A stretch of 64,000 nt of DNA from Burkholderiales bacterium (lineage in GTDB: Bacteria > Pseudomonadota > Gammaproteobacteria > Burkholderiales > Burkholderiaceae_C): assembly GCA_016703325.1 (NCBI GenBank), contig JADJCH010000025.1:16714-80713 (forward strand), written 5' to 3'. The translations under genes were made by a program, and so were the position numbers. Below, in pieces: positions 8,373 through 19,691 of the stretch. Numbering within the stretch: the first letter of the stretch is position 1; every line of letters starts with the position of its first letter. The notes beneath the pieces were generated by a model that was not told the origin of the DNA, ran no database searches, and worked only from the letters and a program-made list of their open reading frames with translations.

Positions 8373-9509
8373 TCAGACGATGGCCAGGTGTTCGGTGCCG
8401 GAGCCGAAGTCGCTGCTGCGCGCACGCCGGCTGTTGAGCTTGATCTGCAGGCGCAGGTCGTTGACCGAGTCGGCATTGCGCAATGCGTCGGCGTAGGAGA
8501 TGTAGTGGCTCTCGAACAGATCGAACAGCGCCTGGTCGAAGGTCTGCATGCCGTGCTCGCGGCTCTTCTTCATGATCTCCTTGATGGCGGTCACCTCGCC
8601 TTTGAAGATCAGCTCCGACACCAGTGGGGTGTTGAGCATGATTTCCACGGCGGCAATGCGCCCGGCGCCTTCGTCGCGCGGCAGCAGGCGCTGCGACACC
8701 ATCGACTTCAGGTTGAGAGACAGGTCCATCAGCAGCTGGTCGCGCCGATCCTCGGGGAAGAAGTTGATGATGCGGTCCAGCGCCTGGTTGGCGCTGTTGG
8801 CATGCAGCGTGGCCATGCACAGGTGGCCGGTCTCGGCGAAGGCCACCGCGTGTTCCATGGTTTCGCGGTCGCGGATCTCGCCCATCAGGATCACATCGGG
8901 TGCCTGGCGCAGGGTGTTCTTCAGCGCCGCTTCCCAGCCCAGGGTGTCGATGCCGATCTCGCGCTGGGTGACGATGCAGTTCTTGTGCGGGTGCACGAAC
9001 TCCACCGGGTCCTCGATGGTGATGATGTGGTCGTAGGCGGTCTCGTTGCGGTGGTCGACCATCGCAGCCAGCGAGGTTGACTTGCCGGAACCGGTGGCCC
9101 CCACCAGGATCACCAGACCGCGCTTGGTCATGGCGATGTCCTTGAGCACCGAGGGCAGACCAAGCTTGTCGATGGTGGGCAGCTCGCGCGGGATGGTGCG
9201 GAACACCATGCCGACCTGGCCCTGCTGCATGAAGGCGTTGACGCGGAAGCGCCCCACCCCCTGCGGCGAGATGGCGAAGTTGCACTCCTTGGTGCGTTCG
9301 AACTCCGCAGCCTGCTTGTCGTTCATCACCGCCCGGGCCAGCGCCAGGGTGTGTTGCCCGGTCAGGGGTTGGGGCGAAACCTTGGTGACCTTGCCGTCCA
9401 CCTTGATGGCCGGTGGGAAGTCGCAGGTCAGGAACAGGTCCGACCCAGCGCGCGAGACCAGCAGGCGCAGCAGGTCATTGATGAATTTCGACGCCTGGTC
9501 GCGTTCCAT
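8373..9509 (-). CDS. pilU: Type IV pilus retraction ATPase PilU
   Basis: 378-residue hexameric AAA-like motor ATPase of the PilT family, cytoplasmic, working with PilT at the base of the type IV pilus. Walker A is GATGSGKST, the Asp box is TIEDPVEFVHPHKN, Walker B is DVILMGEIRD, and the His box ETGHLCMATLHA is intact. It differs from the neighbouring PilT by an N terminus starting MERDQASKFI and a longer C terminus, as PilU does. Start at 9509 is supported by GGAG upstream. It lies 17 bases after pilT, so the two form an operon with PilT first. Confidence 0.93.
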   Translation of the reverse strand: MERDQASKFINDLLRLLVSRAGSDLFLTCDFPPAIKVDGKVTKVSPQPLTGQHTLALARAVMNDKQAAEFERTKECNFAISPQGVGRFRVNAFMQQGQVGMVFRTIPRELPTIDKLGLPSVLKDIAMTKRGLVILVGATGSGKSTSLAAMVDHRNETAYDHIITIEDPVEFVHPHKNCIVTQREIGIDTLGWEAALKNTLRQAPDVILMGEIRDRETMEHAVAFAETGHLCMATLHANSANQALDRIINFFPEDRRDQLLMDLSLNLKSMVSQRLLPRDEGAGRIAAVEIMLNTPLVSELIFKGEVTAIKEIMKKSREHGMQTFDQALFDLFESHYISYADALRNADSVNDLRLQIKLNSRRARSSDFGSGTEHLAIV

Positions 9510-9526
9510 GCGGGGTGCTCCTGCCG

Positions 9527-10570
<1,044 letters not shown>

Positions 10571-10688
10571 GCTGAAGATGTGGCGGCCCGGAAAAGGCCT
10601 GTTGCAATTCGGGGCCGTCACCCGAGGCTGTGGCCGCTGGATGCTGACGGGTTCTGCTTGAAACCAGATTGCTCTAAGCTCGGTGATT

Positions 10689-11384
10689 ATGACGACGATC
10701 CAGAGCCGGCTACAAGACGTGACCCAACGGCTTACCAACGCTTGCACCCGGGCCGCTCGGTCTGCGGACAGCGTCACACTGCTGGCGGTGAGCAAGACCC
10801 AGCCTGCCGAGGCACTTCGCGAGGCCTTTGCCGCCGGTCAGCGCGCCTTCGGCGAGAACTATGTGCAGGAGGCGCTGACCAAGATGGAGGCGCTGGCCGA
10901 CCTGCGCAGCCAACTGCAGTGGCACCTGATCGGCCCGCTGCAGAGCAACAAGACCCGGGTGGTGGCCGAGGCCTTCGACTGGGTGCACAGCGTGGATCGG
11001 TTGAAGATCGCCGAGCGCCTGTGCGAACAGCGCCCCGCCTGGGCCGCGCCGCTGCAGGTCTGCCTGCAGGTCAACATCAGCGGTGAAGTCAGCAAGAGCG
11101 GGGTGCCCGCCGAGGAGGTGCCGGCCCTGGCCGAGGCAGTGGCGCGCCTGCCGGACACGCGCCTGCGCCTGCGGGGGCTGATGTCGATTCCCGAGCCTGC
11201 CGACGATCCCGCCGTCCAGCGCGAGCCGCACCGCCGCCTGCGCGAGCTGCTGCAGCGGCTCAACGACCGCGGTCTGGCCCTGGACACCCTGTCCATGGGC
11301 ATGAGCGCCGACCTGGAGGCTGCCGTGCTGGAGGGCGCCACGCTGGTGCGGGTGGGCACCGCCATTTTCGGCAGCCGCAACTGA
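10689..11384 (+). CDS. yggS: YggS family pyridoxal-phosphate homeostasis protein
   Basis: 231-residue PLP-binding protein with a TIM-barrel like alanine racemase N-terminal domain. The PLP lysine lies in TLLAVSKTQPAEA, and the family motifs FGENYVQEA, WHLIGPLQSNK and GLMSIPEP are all present. It maintains vitamin B6 and amino-acid homeostasis and is not known as an enzyme. A GTG at 10683 precedes the ATG at 10689; I prefer the ATG. It is followed by proC after 40 bases, likely one operon. Confidence 0.93.
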   Translation: MTTIQSRLQDVTQRLTNACTRAARSADSVTLLAVSKTQPAEALREAFAAGQRAFGENYVQEALTKMEALADLRSQLQWHLIGPLQSNKTRVVAEAFDWVHSVDRLKIAERLCEQRPAWAAPLQVCLQVNISGEVSKSGVPAEEVPALAEAVARLPDTRLRLRGLMSIPEPADDPAVQREPHRRLRELLQRLNDRGLALDTLSMGMSADLEAAVLEGATLVRVGTAIFGSRN

Positions 11385-11424
11385 ACCCCGTCCCCTGAAC
11401 CTCTTCGACAGATCCCAGCGACAG

Positions 11425-12240
11425 ATGAACACTCCCCTGATCTCCTTCATCGGCGGCGGCAACATGGCCAGCGCCATCCTCGGCGGCTTGATCGCCAATG
11501 GCACACCGGCCAGCGCGCTGCGAGTGGTTGAGCCCTTCGAGGCCCAGCGTGACAAGCTGGCCCGGGATTTCGGCATCCAGGCCCAGGCCACCGCCGATGC
11601 CCGATTGCAGGGCAGCCGCACGGTGGTCTGGGCAGTCAAGCCTCAGACCTTTCGCGAGGCGGCGCAGGGCTGTGCGACCTGGGTCGGCCAGGCGCTTCAG
11701 CTGTCGGTCATGGCAGGCATCCGCTGCGCAGCGATCGAACAAGCCACCGCCGCGAGCCAGGTGGTGCGCTGCATGCCCAACACGCCGGCTCTGATCGGGC
11801 AGGGCATGACCGGCCTGTATGCACGGCCTGGCGTCAGTCCGGCGCAGTGCCGTGAAGTGGAGGCCCTGCTGGCCCCCACCGGGCAGCTGCTGTGGGTCGA
11901 GGCCGAAGAACAGCTCGACGCGGTGACCGCGCTGTCGGGATCCGGCCCCGCCTATGTGTTTTATTTTGTAGAGGCAATGATGCGCGCGGCCGAGCAGATG
12001 GGGCTGAGCGCCGAGCAGGGCCGGCAGCTGGCGCTGGGCACCTTTGCGGGTGCCACCGAGCTGGCTCGCCGCTCAGACGAGTCGCCCGCCGTGCTGCGCG
12101 AGCGCGTCACCAGCAAGGGGGGTACCACGTATGCCGCCCTGACCCGGCTGGAGCAGCAGGGCGTTGGCGAAGCCTTCGTGCAGGCGCTGCAGGCAGCGCG
12201 GTTGCGGGCAAAGGAGCTGGGTGACGAGTTCGGGGGTTGA
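11425..12240 (+). CDS. proC: Pyrroline-5-carboxylate reductase
   Basis: 271 residues, catalysing the last step of proline synthesis (P5C + NAD(P)H to L-proline). N-terminal dinucleotide-binding motif FIGGGNMASAILGGL, then MPNTPALIGQGMTGL and the signature ALSGSGPAYVFYFVEAM in the C-terminal dimer domain. Start with ATG at 11425. Downstream of yggS in the common proteobacterial pairing. Full length and intact. Confidence 0.94.
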   Translation: MNTPLISFIGGGNMASAILGGLIANGTPASALRVVEPFEAQRDKLARDFGIQAQATADARLQGSRTVVWAVKPQTFREAAQGCATWVGQALQLSVMAGIRCAAIEQATAASQVVRCMPNTPALIGQGMTGLYARPGVSPAQCREVEALLAPTGQLLWVEAEEQLDAVTALSGSGPAYVFYFVEAMMRAAEQMGLSAEQGRQLALGTFAGATELARRSDESPAVLRERVTSKGGTTYAALTRLEQQGVGEAFVQALQAARLRAKELGDEFGG

Positions 12241-12385
12241 GTTCAGGGGCTGAGCGCACGCGCAGGCCCGGCAAGATGACATGAATCGACACAGTTTCCT
12301 GCGGGTTGTCGCAGGTCTGTCACCAAGTGCAGCGATATTGCACGGCACAAACGACAGATCACCAAACCACGTCGGGAGATGGATC

Positions 12386-12598
12386 ATGAACCGTTGGGCC
12401 AGAACCCTTGCCGATGCCTGGCGCCGCAGGGCGCGGCAGGGCACCGCAGTGCTGCCGTCGCCGGCGGCAACCGAAGCCGATCTGGTGGCGCTGTCCCGGC
12501 GCAGTGAGGCCTTTGCCGAGGACCTGGGTGACCTGCTGGTGGCCGCTCCTCAGGTGCTGCAGCGCAAACCCCGCCGCTTGTCACGCTCGCTGCGCTGA
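12386..12598 (+). CDS. Small basic hypothetical protein
   Basis: 70-residue product, rich in Arg and Ala, with no signal peptide or membrane segment; it matches no family I know. It starts MNRWARTLADAWRRRARQG and ends in a basic tail (RKPRRLSRSLR). GGGAG ends at position 12378, 7 bases before the ATG, a good ribosome site, which is why I accept the gene despite its size. It stands between proC and the glutamate dehydrogenase gene, with 145 bases upstream and 95 downstream. An amphipathic helix and nucleic-acid binding are possible but unsupported. Confidence 0.5.
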   Translation: MNRWARTLADAWRRRARQGTAVLPSPAATEADLVALSRRSEAFAEDLGDLLVAAPQVLQRKPRRLSRSLR

Positions 12599-12693
12599 AG
12601 GCTGGCCCGACCGCTCGGGTCGTGTCACAGTGGGTGGATGGGTCGCCTCGGGCTCCTGCAGGAGCCCTCCGGCCCGCCACCCAAGGAGCTGCC

Positions 12694-14031
<1,338 letters not shown>

Positions 14032-14173
14032 TCCCCTCGGTGGATCTCCGAACTTGATCGGGAGCAAGCTGAACGGCTGCGCGTGCCGCTAAGCTGTGTG
14101 CCTCTGTGGGACGGTTGGGCGCCACGCGTCGGGATCGTCCTGCTCCTCAAGACACCGATTGCAGCATCCCACC

Positions 14174-14650
14174 ATGGCCTACCTCGTCTGGACTCCGGAA
14201 CTGGAGAATCAGCACCCCCAGATGGACCAGACGCACCGCGAATTCGTGGAGCTGATGGGACAGGTGGAGGCTGCGCTGGGAGGTGAACAGGCGCAGTTGC
14301 TGCAGCGCTTCGACGCGCTGCACGAGCACACCGTGGCTCACTTCGAGCAGGAAGACCGCTGGATGGCCGACACCGGTTTTGCGCCGGACAACTGCCACAG
14401 CAGCCAGCATCGCCAGGTGCTGGACCTGCTCAAGGAAGTGCGGCGTCTGGTCGTGGACGAGAACCAGCAGGACCTGATCGGCCGCCTGCTGCCGGAGCTG
14501 GCCACCTGGTTCGAGCAGCATGCCCAGGCGGCCGATTCGGCGCTGGCCTTCCACATGAGCCAGGTGGGTTACGACGCCGCCACCCGGCGCAGCGAGCGGC
14601 CCGTGGAGGCCGAAGAGGCCATCAGCGGCTGCGGCAGCAGTTCCTGCTGA
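14174..14650 (+). CDS. Bacteriohemerythrin
   Basis: 158-residue four-helix-bundle O2-binding protein with a di-iron site. Probable ligands follow the family pattern: His21 (DQTHREF), His52/His56 and Glu60 in HTVAHFEQED, His75 and His79 (HSSQH), and His116 with Asp121. The C-terminal tail ends in a Gly/Cys/Ser run with two cysteines (GCGSSSC), which is unusual. Function in such bacteria is thought to be oxygen storage, delivery or sensing. It is convergent with a soluble chemoreceptor gene, 42 bases apart, which would suit an oxygen-taxis role, but that is inference. Confidence 0.9.
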   Translation: MAYLVWTPELENQHPQMDQTHREFVELMGQVEAALGGEQAQLLQRFDALHEHTVAHFEQEDRWMADTGFAPDNCHSSQHRQVLDLLKEVRRLVVDENQQDLIGRLLPELATWFEQHAQAADSALAFHMSQVGYDAATRRSERPVEAEEAISGCGSSSC

Positions 14651-14692
14651 ACGTTCCGCGGCGCAGGCGGGGTTCGGCCCCGGCCAGACCGA

Positions 14693-16075
14693 TCAGAACT
14701 GGTAAGCCAGCCGCATGCCGCCCCAGTGGCGTCCGGCCACGCGGATGGGCGCACTCACTTCCTTCATCAGCACATGGCGGCCGCCGCCCATGTCGCGGCG
14801 GTAGGTCTGCAGCAGGAAGGGGCGGGTGTTGCGGGCCGAGGCCAGGCCGGTGCGGTCGTTGAAGATGCGCCGGTAGCGGCTGTTGGCCGTGTCCCAGGTG
14901 AGCTCGCCGCGCTGCGGGTGGCAGTACTTGCGGTTGTGGGTGGAGATGTAGCCGTTGCGGTCCGCGGCGATGCAGAAGGCGACCTTGTCGCTGAAGCCCA
15001 GCATCGCCTCCTGGATCGGGGGAAAGAGCTTGTCGGCCACCGCATTGAAAGCCGCCAGGTGCTGCGGCGGGTTGGTGCCCTGCATGGGCCGGTAGCGCTC
15101 GTCGAACAGCTGCTCCAGCGAAATGTCGCCACGCGCCAGGGCGCCCTCCAGCGCTTGTGAAATCTGCGCTGCGGTGCGCTGGACTGCTTCGATGTAGGGG
15201 GTGTCGTCGGTGGCCACGCCGCAGCCTGCCAGCTCGTCGATCAGCTGCTCGGACACCCGCAGGAAGCGCTCGCTGCAGGCGGTGGCGCGGTCCAGTCCGG
15301 TCTTGGCCTCCTGCATCTGTGTCGCCAGCTCCAGCGTGCGGTCATTGACCAGGCGGCAGGTCTCGCGGCTGGCTGCTGCGGCTTCGTCGATCCGAGTGAC
15401 ATCGGCTTCCACCGCCTCGAAGGCGCGGTGGATGGCACCCTTCTGTTCGGAGCCGGCCGTGGTGGCCTGGGACGTGTTGGTGTCCACCCGGATGTCTCGC
15501 GAGAAGGTGTCGATGCGCTGGTCCAGCTGGGCCAGCGTCCCCATGATGGTTTTGGAGGAGACTTCCACCCGACCGGCCAGGTCCTTCACCGCGTCGGCCA
15601 CCACACCAAACCCGCGGCCGGCTTCGCCCGCCCGTTTGGCCTCGACCGAGGCATTGAAAGCCACCAGCCGGGTCTGCAGGGCGATCTGGGTGATGTCGGC
15701 CGCAGCGGCCGACACCTGGTGCAGCACCTGCACGATGCCGGCCACTTCGCTGGCCACCTGCTGTACCACCGCGCGGGCCTGGGCCACGGCCTGCAGCGAT
15801 TGTTCGGTGGCCTGGCTGATCGCCTGCTGAGAGACCTGCACTTCACCGAACTGATCGTTCAATTGATGCATGGCGGCCACCTGGTCGCTGACCACCTTTT
15901 GCGTGTCGTCCAGCACGCCGCGGGTTTCCGCTGCGTCCCGACCGATGTGTGACACCTTTGCGGCAATGCTGCGCACCACCTGCTGAGCGGCACCGTGGGC
16001 GTCCGGCTCATGCCGTGGTTGGGCTGGGGCGGCAGGGCGGGCTTCGCTTCGGGGCTTGCGCAGGAGGGACAGCAT
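14693..16075 (-). CDS. Soluble methyl-accepting chemotaxis protein with C-terminal sensory domain
   Basis: 460 residues without any transmembrane segment. Residues about 40-200 form the MCP signalling hairpin; the hairpin tip contains FNASVEAKRAGEAGRGFGVVADAVKDLA, a modified form of the usual NAAVEAARAGE tip. The C-terminal 130 residues contain KVAFCIAADRNGYISTHN and a segment ending FLLQTYRRDMGGG, a sensor-like domain seen at the C terminus of some proteobacterial MCPs. It lies downstream of fliA (121-base gap) on the same strand and may belong to the flagellar regulon. Signal unknown; redox or oxygen is plausible from the neighbouring hemerythrin. Confidence 0.82.
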   Translation of the reverse strand: MLSLLRKPRSEARPAAPAQPRHEPDAHGAAQQVVRSIAAKVSHIGRDAAETRGVLDDTQKVVSDQVAAMHQLNDQFGEVQVSQQAISQATEQSLQAVAQARAVVQQVASEVAGIVQVLHQVSAAAADITQIALQTRLVAFNASVEAKRAGEAGRGFGVVADAVKDLAGRVEVSSKTIMGTLAQLDQRIDTFSRDIRVDTNTSQATTAGSEQKGAIHRAFEAVEADVTRIDEAAAASRETCRLVNDRTLELATQMQEAKTGLDRATACSERFLRVSEQLIDELAGCGVATDDTPYIEAVQRTAAQISQALEGALARGDISLEQLFDERYRPMQGTNPPQHLAAFNAVADKLFPPIQEAMLGFSDKVAFCIAADRNGYISTHNRKYCHPQRGELTWDTANSRYRRIFNDRTGLASARNTRPFLLQTYRRDMGGGRHVLMKEVSAPIRVAGRHWGGMRLAYQF

Positions 16076-16196
16076 CGGGGTCTCCGATCGGCCGGTCTTT
16101 CACCTGAGATGGGTGAAGGCAGCTCTTGGGGCAGGTGTTTCGGGGTCTGAAGAACCCGGGGCGGTGGAGCAGGGTGGGGGTGAGCGCATCGGAGGA

Positions 16197-16910
16197 TCAC
16201 CAGGTGCGCAGCTTGGCGCGCAGCCGGGCGATGGACTGGCTGTGCAGCTGGCACACCCGAGATTCGGTCACGCCCAGCACGGCGGCGATTTCCTTGAGGT
16301 TCATGTCCTGCTCGTAATACATGCTCATCACGTACTGCTCGCGTTCGGGCAGGTGCTTGATCGCTTCGACCAGGGCTTCGCGCATGCGGTAGTCGTTCAG
16401 GCGCGCCAGCGGGTCTGCGCCCTCCTCGGCGACATGGCGGTCGAGGTAGTCGTTGTCGCCCTCGTCGCCACCCATGTCCTCCAGGTAGATCAGCTGGGTG
16501 CCGCGGACCTTGTTGAGCAGGTCCTGGTATTCGGTCAGGGAGATGCCCATCTCCTTGGCGATCTCGCTTTCCAGCGGCGCGCGGCCCATGCGCTGTTCGA
16601 GCCGGTGCACGGCCCCTTCGATGTCGCGCTGGTGCTTGCGGTTGCCGCGGCTCATCCAGTCGGCGCCGCGCAGCTCGTCGAGCATGGCGCCGCGGATGCG
16701 CTGGGTGGCGAAGGTCTCGAACTGCACGCCCTGGTCGCTGTCGAAGCGGCTGAGCGCGTCGGTCAGGCCGATCATGCCCACCTGGATCAGGTCGTCGAGT
16801 TCGACGTTGGCCGGCAGCTTGGCGATCATCTGGTGGGCCAGGCGGCGCACCAGCGGGCTGTACTGCTTGAGCATGGCATTGGATTCGAGTCTGCCTTTGG
16901 CGGTGTACAT
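16197..16910 (-). CDS. fliA: Flagellar sigma factor sigma-28
   Basis: 237 residues. RNA polymerase sigma factor for class-3 flagellar and chemotaxis genes. Region 2 shows DLIQVGMIGLTDALSRFD and FETFATQRIRGAMLDELR, both typical of FliA, and region 4 has LPEREQYVMSMYYEQDMNLKEIA followed by the HTH GVTESRVCQLHSQ. The start at 16910 (MYTAKG) lies 18 bases after the flhG stop, so it is the last gene of flhB-flhA-flhF-flhG-fliA. Intact. Confidence 0.95.
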   Translation of the reverse strand: MYTAKGRLESNAMLKQYSPLVRRLAHQMIAKLPANVELDDLIQVGMIGLTDALSRFDSDQGVQFETFATQRIRGAMLDELRGADWMSRGNRKHQRDIEGAVHRLEQRMGRAPLESEIAKEMGISLTEYQDLLNKVRGTQLIYLEDMGGDEGDNDYLDRHVAEEGADPLARLNDYRMREALVEAIKHLPEREQYVMSMYYEQDMNLKEIAAVLGVTESRVCQLHSQSIARLRAKLRTW

Positions 16911-16928
16911 ACCTGGGCTCCGGAACGG

Positions 16929-17753
16929 TCAGAGATAGGCTTGGCGCGGCGACGGCAGCGCCGATCGCTGCGCCGCACGTGGGGCGGCCGGCTGCAGGTC
17001 CTCGCTGTCGAAAACGGCTGCGGCTTCGAGCAGGAACTCGACCAGCTGCACCAGCGCTCGGGCGGGTGCGGCGGTCGGTGCCTCGGCGGGATCGATCACC
17101 ACGGCAGCGTGCTGCACGCCGCCCAGGAATCGATCGGTGCAATCGGCCAGCGCATGGGCGACGGTGCGGCCCTGGGCGGAAGCCGGCGGGGCTGCGATCA
17201 GCAGATCGTGGGTCAGCCAGTCGGCGCGCTGGGCGAAGATCTTCAGGGCGGCATAGGCATGTTTGAGCGCCTCCGCACCGGTGTCGCAGAGCACCACCGG
17301 GCGTGGGCGCGACAGGCCGAGGTCGCCGCGGCCGAACATCCGCACGATCTCGACCGCCGTGCCGTGCACCAGCACGACCTGGCTGCCGGGGGCCGCGTCG
17401 ACCACGGCATCCAGGAAGGCGCGGGTGCTGCCCCGGCTGTCCACCCACCGCACCGGCAGGCCACGGGCGGCCAGGTAGGACACCCGTGTGGACAGCGGCT
17501 CGATGCCCTCGGCCAGATCGAAGCTGGCCAACTCCTTGGGCGGTCCGCCGCGCTCGGAGGCGTCCACCAGCAAGGTGTCGAGGTCCATCTCCTCCAGCAC
17601 GCTGCACAGCCGCTCGATCAGCACGCCGCCGTGGGCGATGAAGGGGTTGGAGACCACCGGGACGAAGCGCACTGCCCGGCTGGCGAAAAGGCGTCGCAGC
17701 CCGTCGGCCTGGTCGGTGGGCATGGTGCGCCGGAAACGGGGTGGATGGGTCAT
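16929..17753 (-). CDS. flhG: FlhG-like flagellar number regulator lacking Walker A
   Basis: 274 residues in the FlhG (MinD-type) position between flhF and fliA. It keeps the N-terminal FlhF-activator motif, DQADGLRRL at residues 14-22, which in known FlhG proteins stimulates the FlhF GTPase. However, the deviant Walker A (KGGxGKT) expected at about residues 35-47 is replaced by SNPFIAHGGVL, with no lysine. The LLVDAD motif of switch II is reduced to LLVDASERGG. The rest has MinD-like length but weak similarity. I infer an ATP-independent FlhF partner. The ATG at 17753 lies 28 bases after flhF. Alternative: a MotR-type protein of unknown fold. Confidence 0.78.
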   Translation of the reverse strand: MTHPPRFRRTMPTDQADGLRRLFASRAVRFVPVVSNPFIAHGGVLIERLCSVLEEMDLDTLLVDASERGGPPKELASFDLAEGIEPLSTRVSYLAARGLPVRWVDSRGSTRAFLDAVVDAAPGSQVVLVHGTAVEIVRMFGRGDLGLSRPRPVVLCDTGAEALKHAYAALKIFAQRADWLTHDLLIAAPPASAQGRTVAHALADCTDRFLGGVQHAAVVIDPAEAPTAAPARALVQLVEFLLEAAAVFDSEDLQPAAPRAAQRSALPSPRQAYL

Positions 17754-17781
17754 GGGGATTCCCTGTCTGCGGTGCAACGTT

Positions 17782-19645
17782 TCAGCTGGCGGCGCCGCGG
17801 GGGCCTGCGCTGCGGCTGCGGCGCGCCGGAGTGGCGGTACTGGCGGGCGTTGCAAAAAGCAGGTTGACGTCGTTCACATCCAGGCGCCAGGCCTGGGAGC
17901 CGGCATTGCGCAGGGCCCGGTGCATCAGGGCCTGGGCCGTCAGGCGGTGCCAGTCCTCCGGCACACGCTGGCCGTTGGCCACGGCCACCACCTTCAGGCG
18001 GTGGCGGATGAGGGCGTCCAGTGCCGGGCCGAGCTTGACGGCCTCGTCCAGCTTGGACAGCACGATGCCCTTGGCCTGTGCGGCCTTGTAGGCCACCAGC
18101 ACGTCCTCGATCGTTTCGCCCTGCTGTGCAGCGTTGACCACCAGCAGGCGCTGGATGCTGGAGTGAGACAACATCTCCAGCAGTTCGCGGGTGCGGGTGT
18201 CGCGTTGCGCCAGGCCGGCGGTGTCGATCAGGACCATCTTCTTGGCCGACAGCAGGTCCAGCAGGTCCTCCAGCGCCACGCGGTCGTGGGCGGTGTGCAC
18301 CGGCACGCCCAGGATGCGGCCGTAGCCGCGCAGCTGCTCATGGGCGCCCAGCCGGTAGGCGTCCAGGGTGATCAGTCCCAGGTTGGCTGCACCGTGGCGG
18401 GTCGCGAAGGCCGCCGCCAGCTTGGCGGTGGAGGTGGTCTTGCCCACGCCGGTGGAGCCCACCAGGGCGAACACGCCGCCCTGGTCTTCCAGCGCGGCAT
18501 CGGCCTCGCCGGTCACCAGGTTGCGTTGCAGGACTTCGCCCGCCCAGGCCATCTCATCGGCGACTTCGTCGGTGAGGCCGTCCACCAGCTTGCGGATCAA
18601 CGCCGGCGAAAAGCCGCAGTCGATCAGCCGGGTGGTGAGCTGGGCCTGTTTCGGGCTCTTCTGCAGGCGCTCCATGAAGGCCAGGGCGCCGAAGCGCTCC
18701 TCGATCAGACCCTTCATGGCGCGGATCTCGTTCATCATGTCCGCCTGCTGGCGCGATTCCACCGCCGCGCTGGGAGCCGGCTCTGCGCGGGCCGCCCGGG
18801 GCCTGGATGGCGCTGTCGGCCGGCCAGCCGGAGTGGCCGAGGCCGAAGCCGCCAGTGGCATCGGCTCGGACATCGGCAGCTCGTCGTGCAGATTCACACT
18901 GGGCATGTCCACTCGCGCGCTGGCGGCACGCTCCTGGCGCAAAGGCTGGGCGGCGCGTGCCGGGGCAGCATCCCCAGCGGGCAGCGGCAGAGCGTGGTGA
19001 ACCGGTTGCCCGGTGGCCGGCCGCGCTCGCGCAGGGGCATACCTGAGCCTGGGCTGGCCTGGCCTGGGCCACCTGCGAGGCAGTCCGGGCCGCGGCCACC
19101 AGTTCCGGGTAGCTGGGCAGAGCGGCAGCCTCGCGCTGGGTGAGGCGCTGCTCCAGGGCTGCAGGTGACACCGGCACCGGCTTCATGGCCTGGGCGCGCA
19201 GCTCGGCCTCACGCTTCTTGAGCATGCGCTCGCGTACATAGTCCTGGAACGACAGGGTGCTCATCGCCAGTGTGCCGACGTCGTCCTGCACCCCCTCTGC
19301 CGGGGTGGCCAGGCTGCGCCGGGCCTCCTGTTCCGCCACGCGGGCCTGCAGGCTGGGGTCGCGGCGCTGCGGGGCGCGGTGGCCCCTTGCGTTCAGGTCC
19401 GGCGGGGAGCCTGCATCGGGCCGGGCGGTGGCCTGGTTCGATGTGCCGACCGCTGCCGGCCGGGTCGCGGGGCTGTCGGCGCCGAAGCGTTCGATGGCCT
19501 CCAGCGTCTCCGGCGGCATGGCCAGCACCTCGATGCCTTCGCTGCAGGGTTTGGTGGACAGGACCACGGCGTTGTCGCCGAAGGCCTGCCGGACCTTCTG
19601 CATCGCCTCGCGGGAGTTGCGGCCCACAAATCGTTTGACGTTCAT
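17782..19645 (-). CDS. flhF: Flagellar SRP-type GTPase FlhF, frameshifted
   Basis: SRP-family GTPase that sets the position of flagella. N terminus MNVKRFVGRNSREAMQKVRQ and a Gln/Ala/Pro-rich linker are in one frame; the C-terminal NG domain is in another. The NG domain is intact: G1 ALVGSTGVGKTTSTAKLA, LITLDAYRLGAHEQL, VLIDTAGLAQRD (G3) and LSKLDEAVKLG (G4). The frame changes somewhere in about 19020-19075, in the low-complexity linker; total length is not a multiple of three. Either a sequence error or a disabling mutation. Because fliA and flhA are intact and FlhF is needed for placing flagella in polar flagellates, I favour an error. Expected product about 620 residues. Confidence 0.85.
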
Positions 19646-19691
19646 GCCGCCTCCGGCCGAGGGCACTCAACGGATCGAGTGGTGTGAAACT

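Noticed and set aside
16076..16140. Sigma-28 promoter before the soluble MCP, from a GCCGATCG on the minus strand
   Set aside because: The -10-like GCCGAT is present, but there is no TAAA at the right distance upstream.
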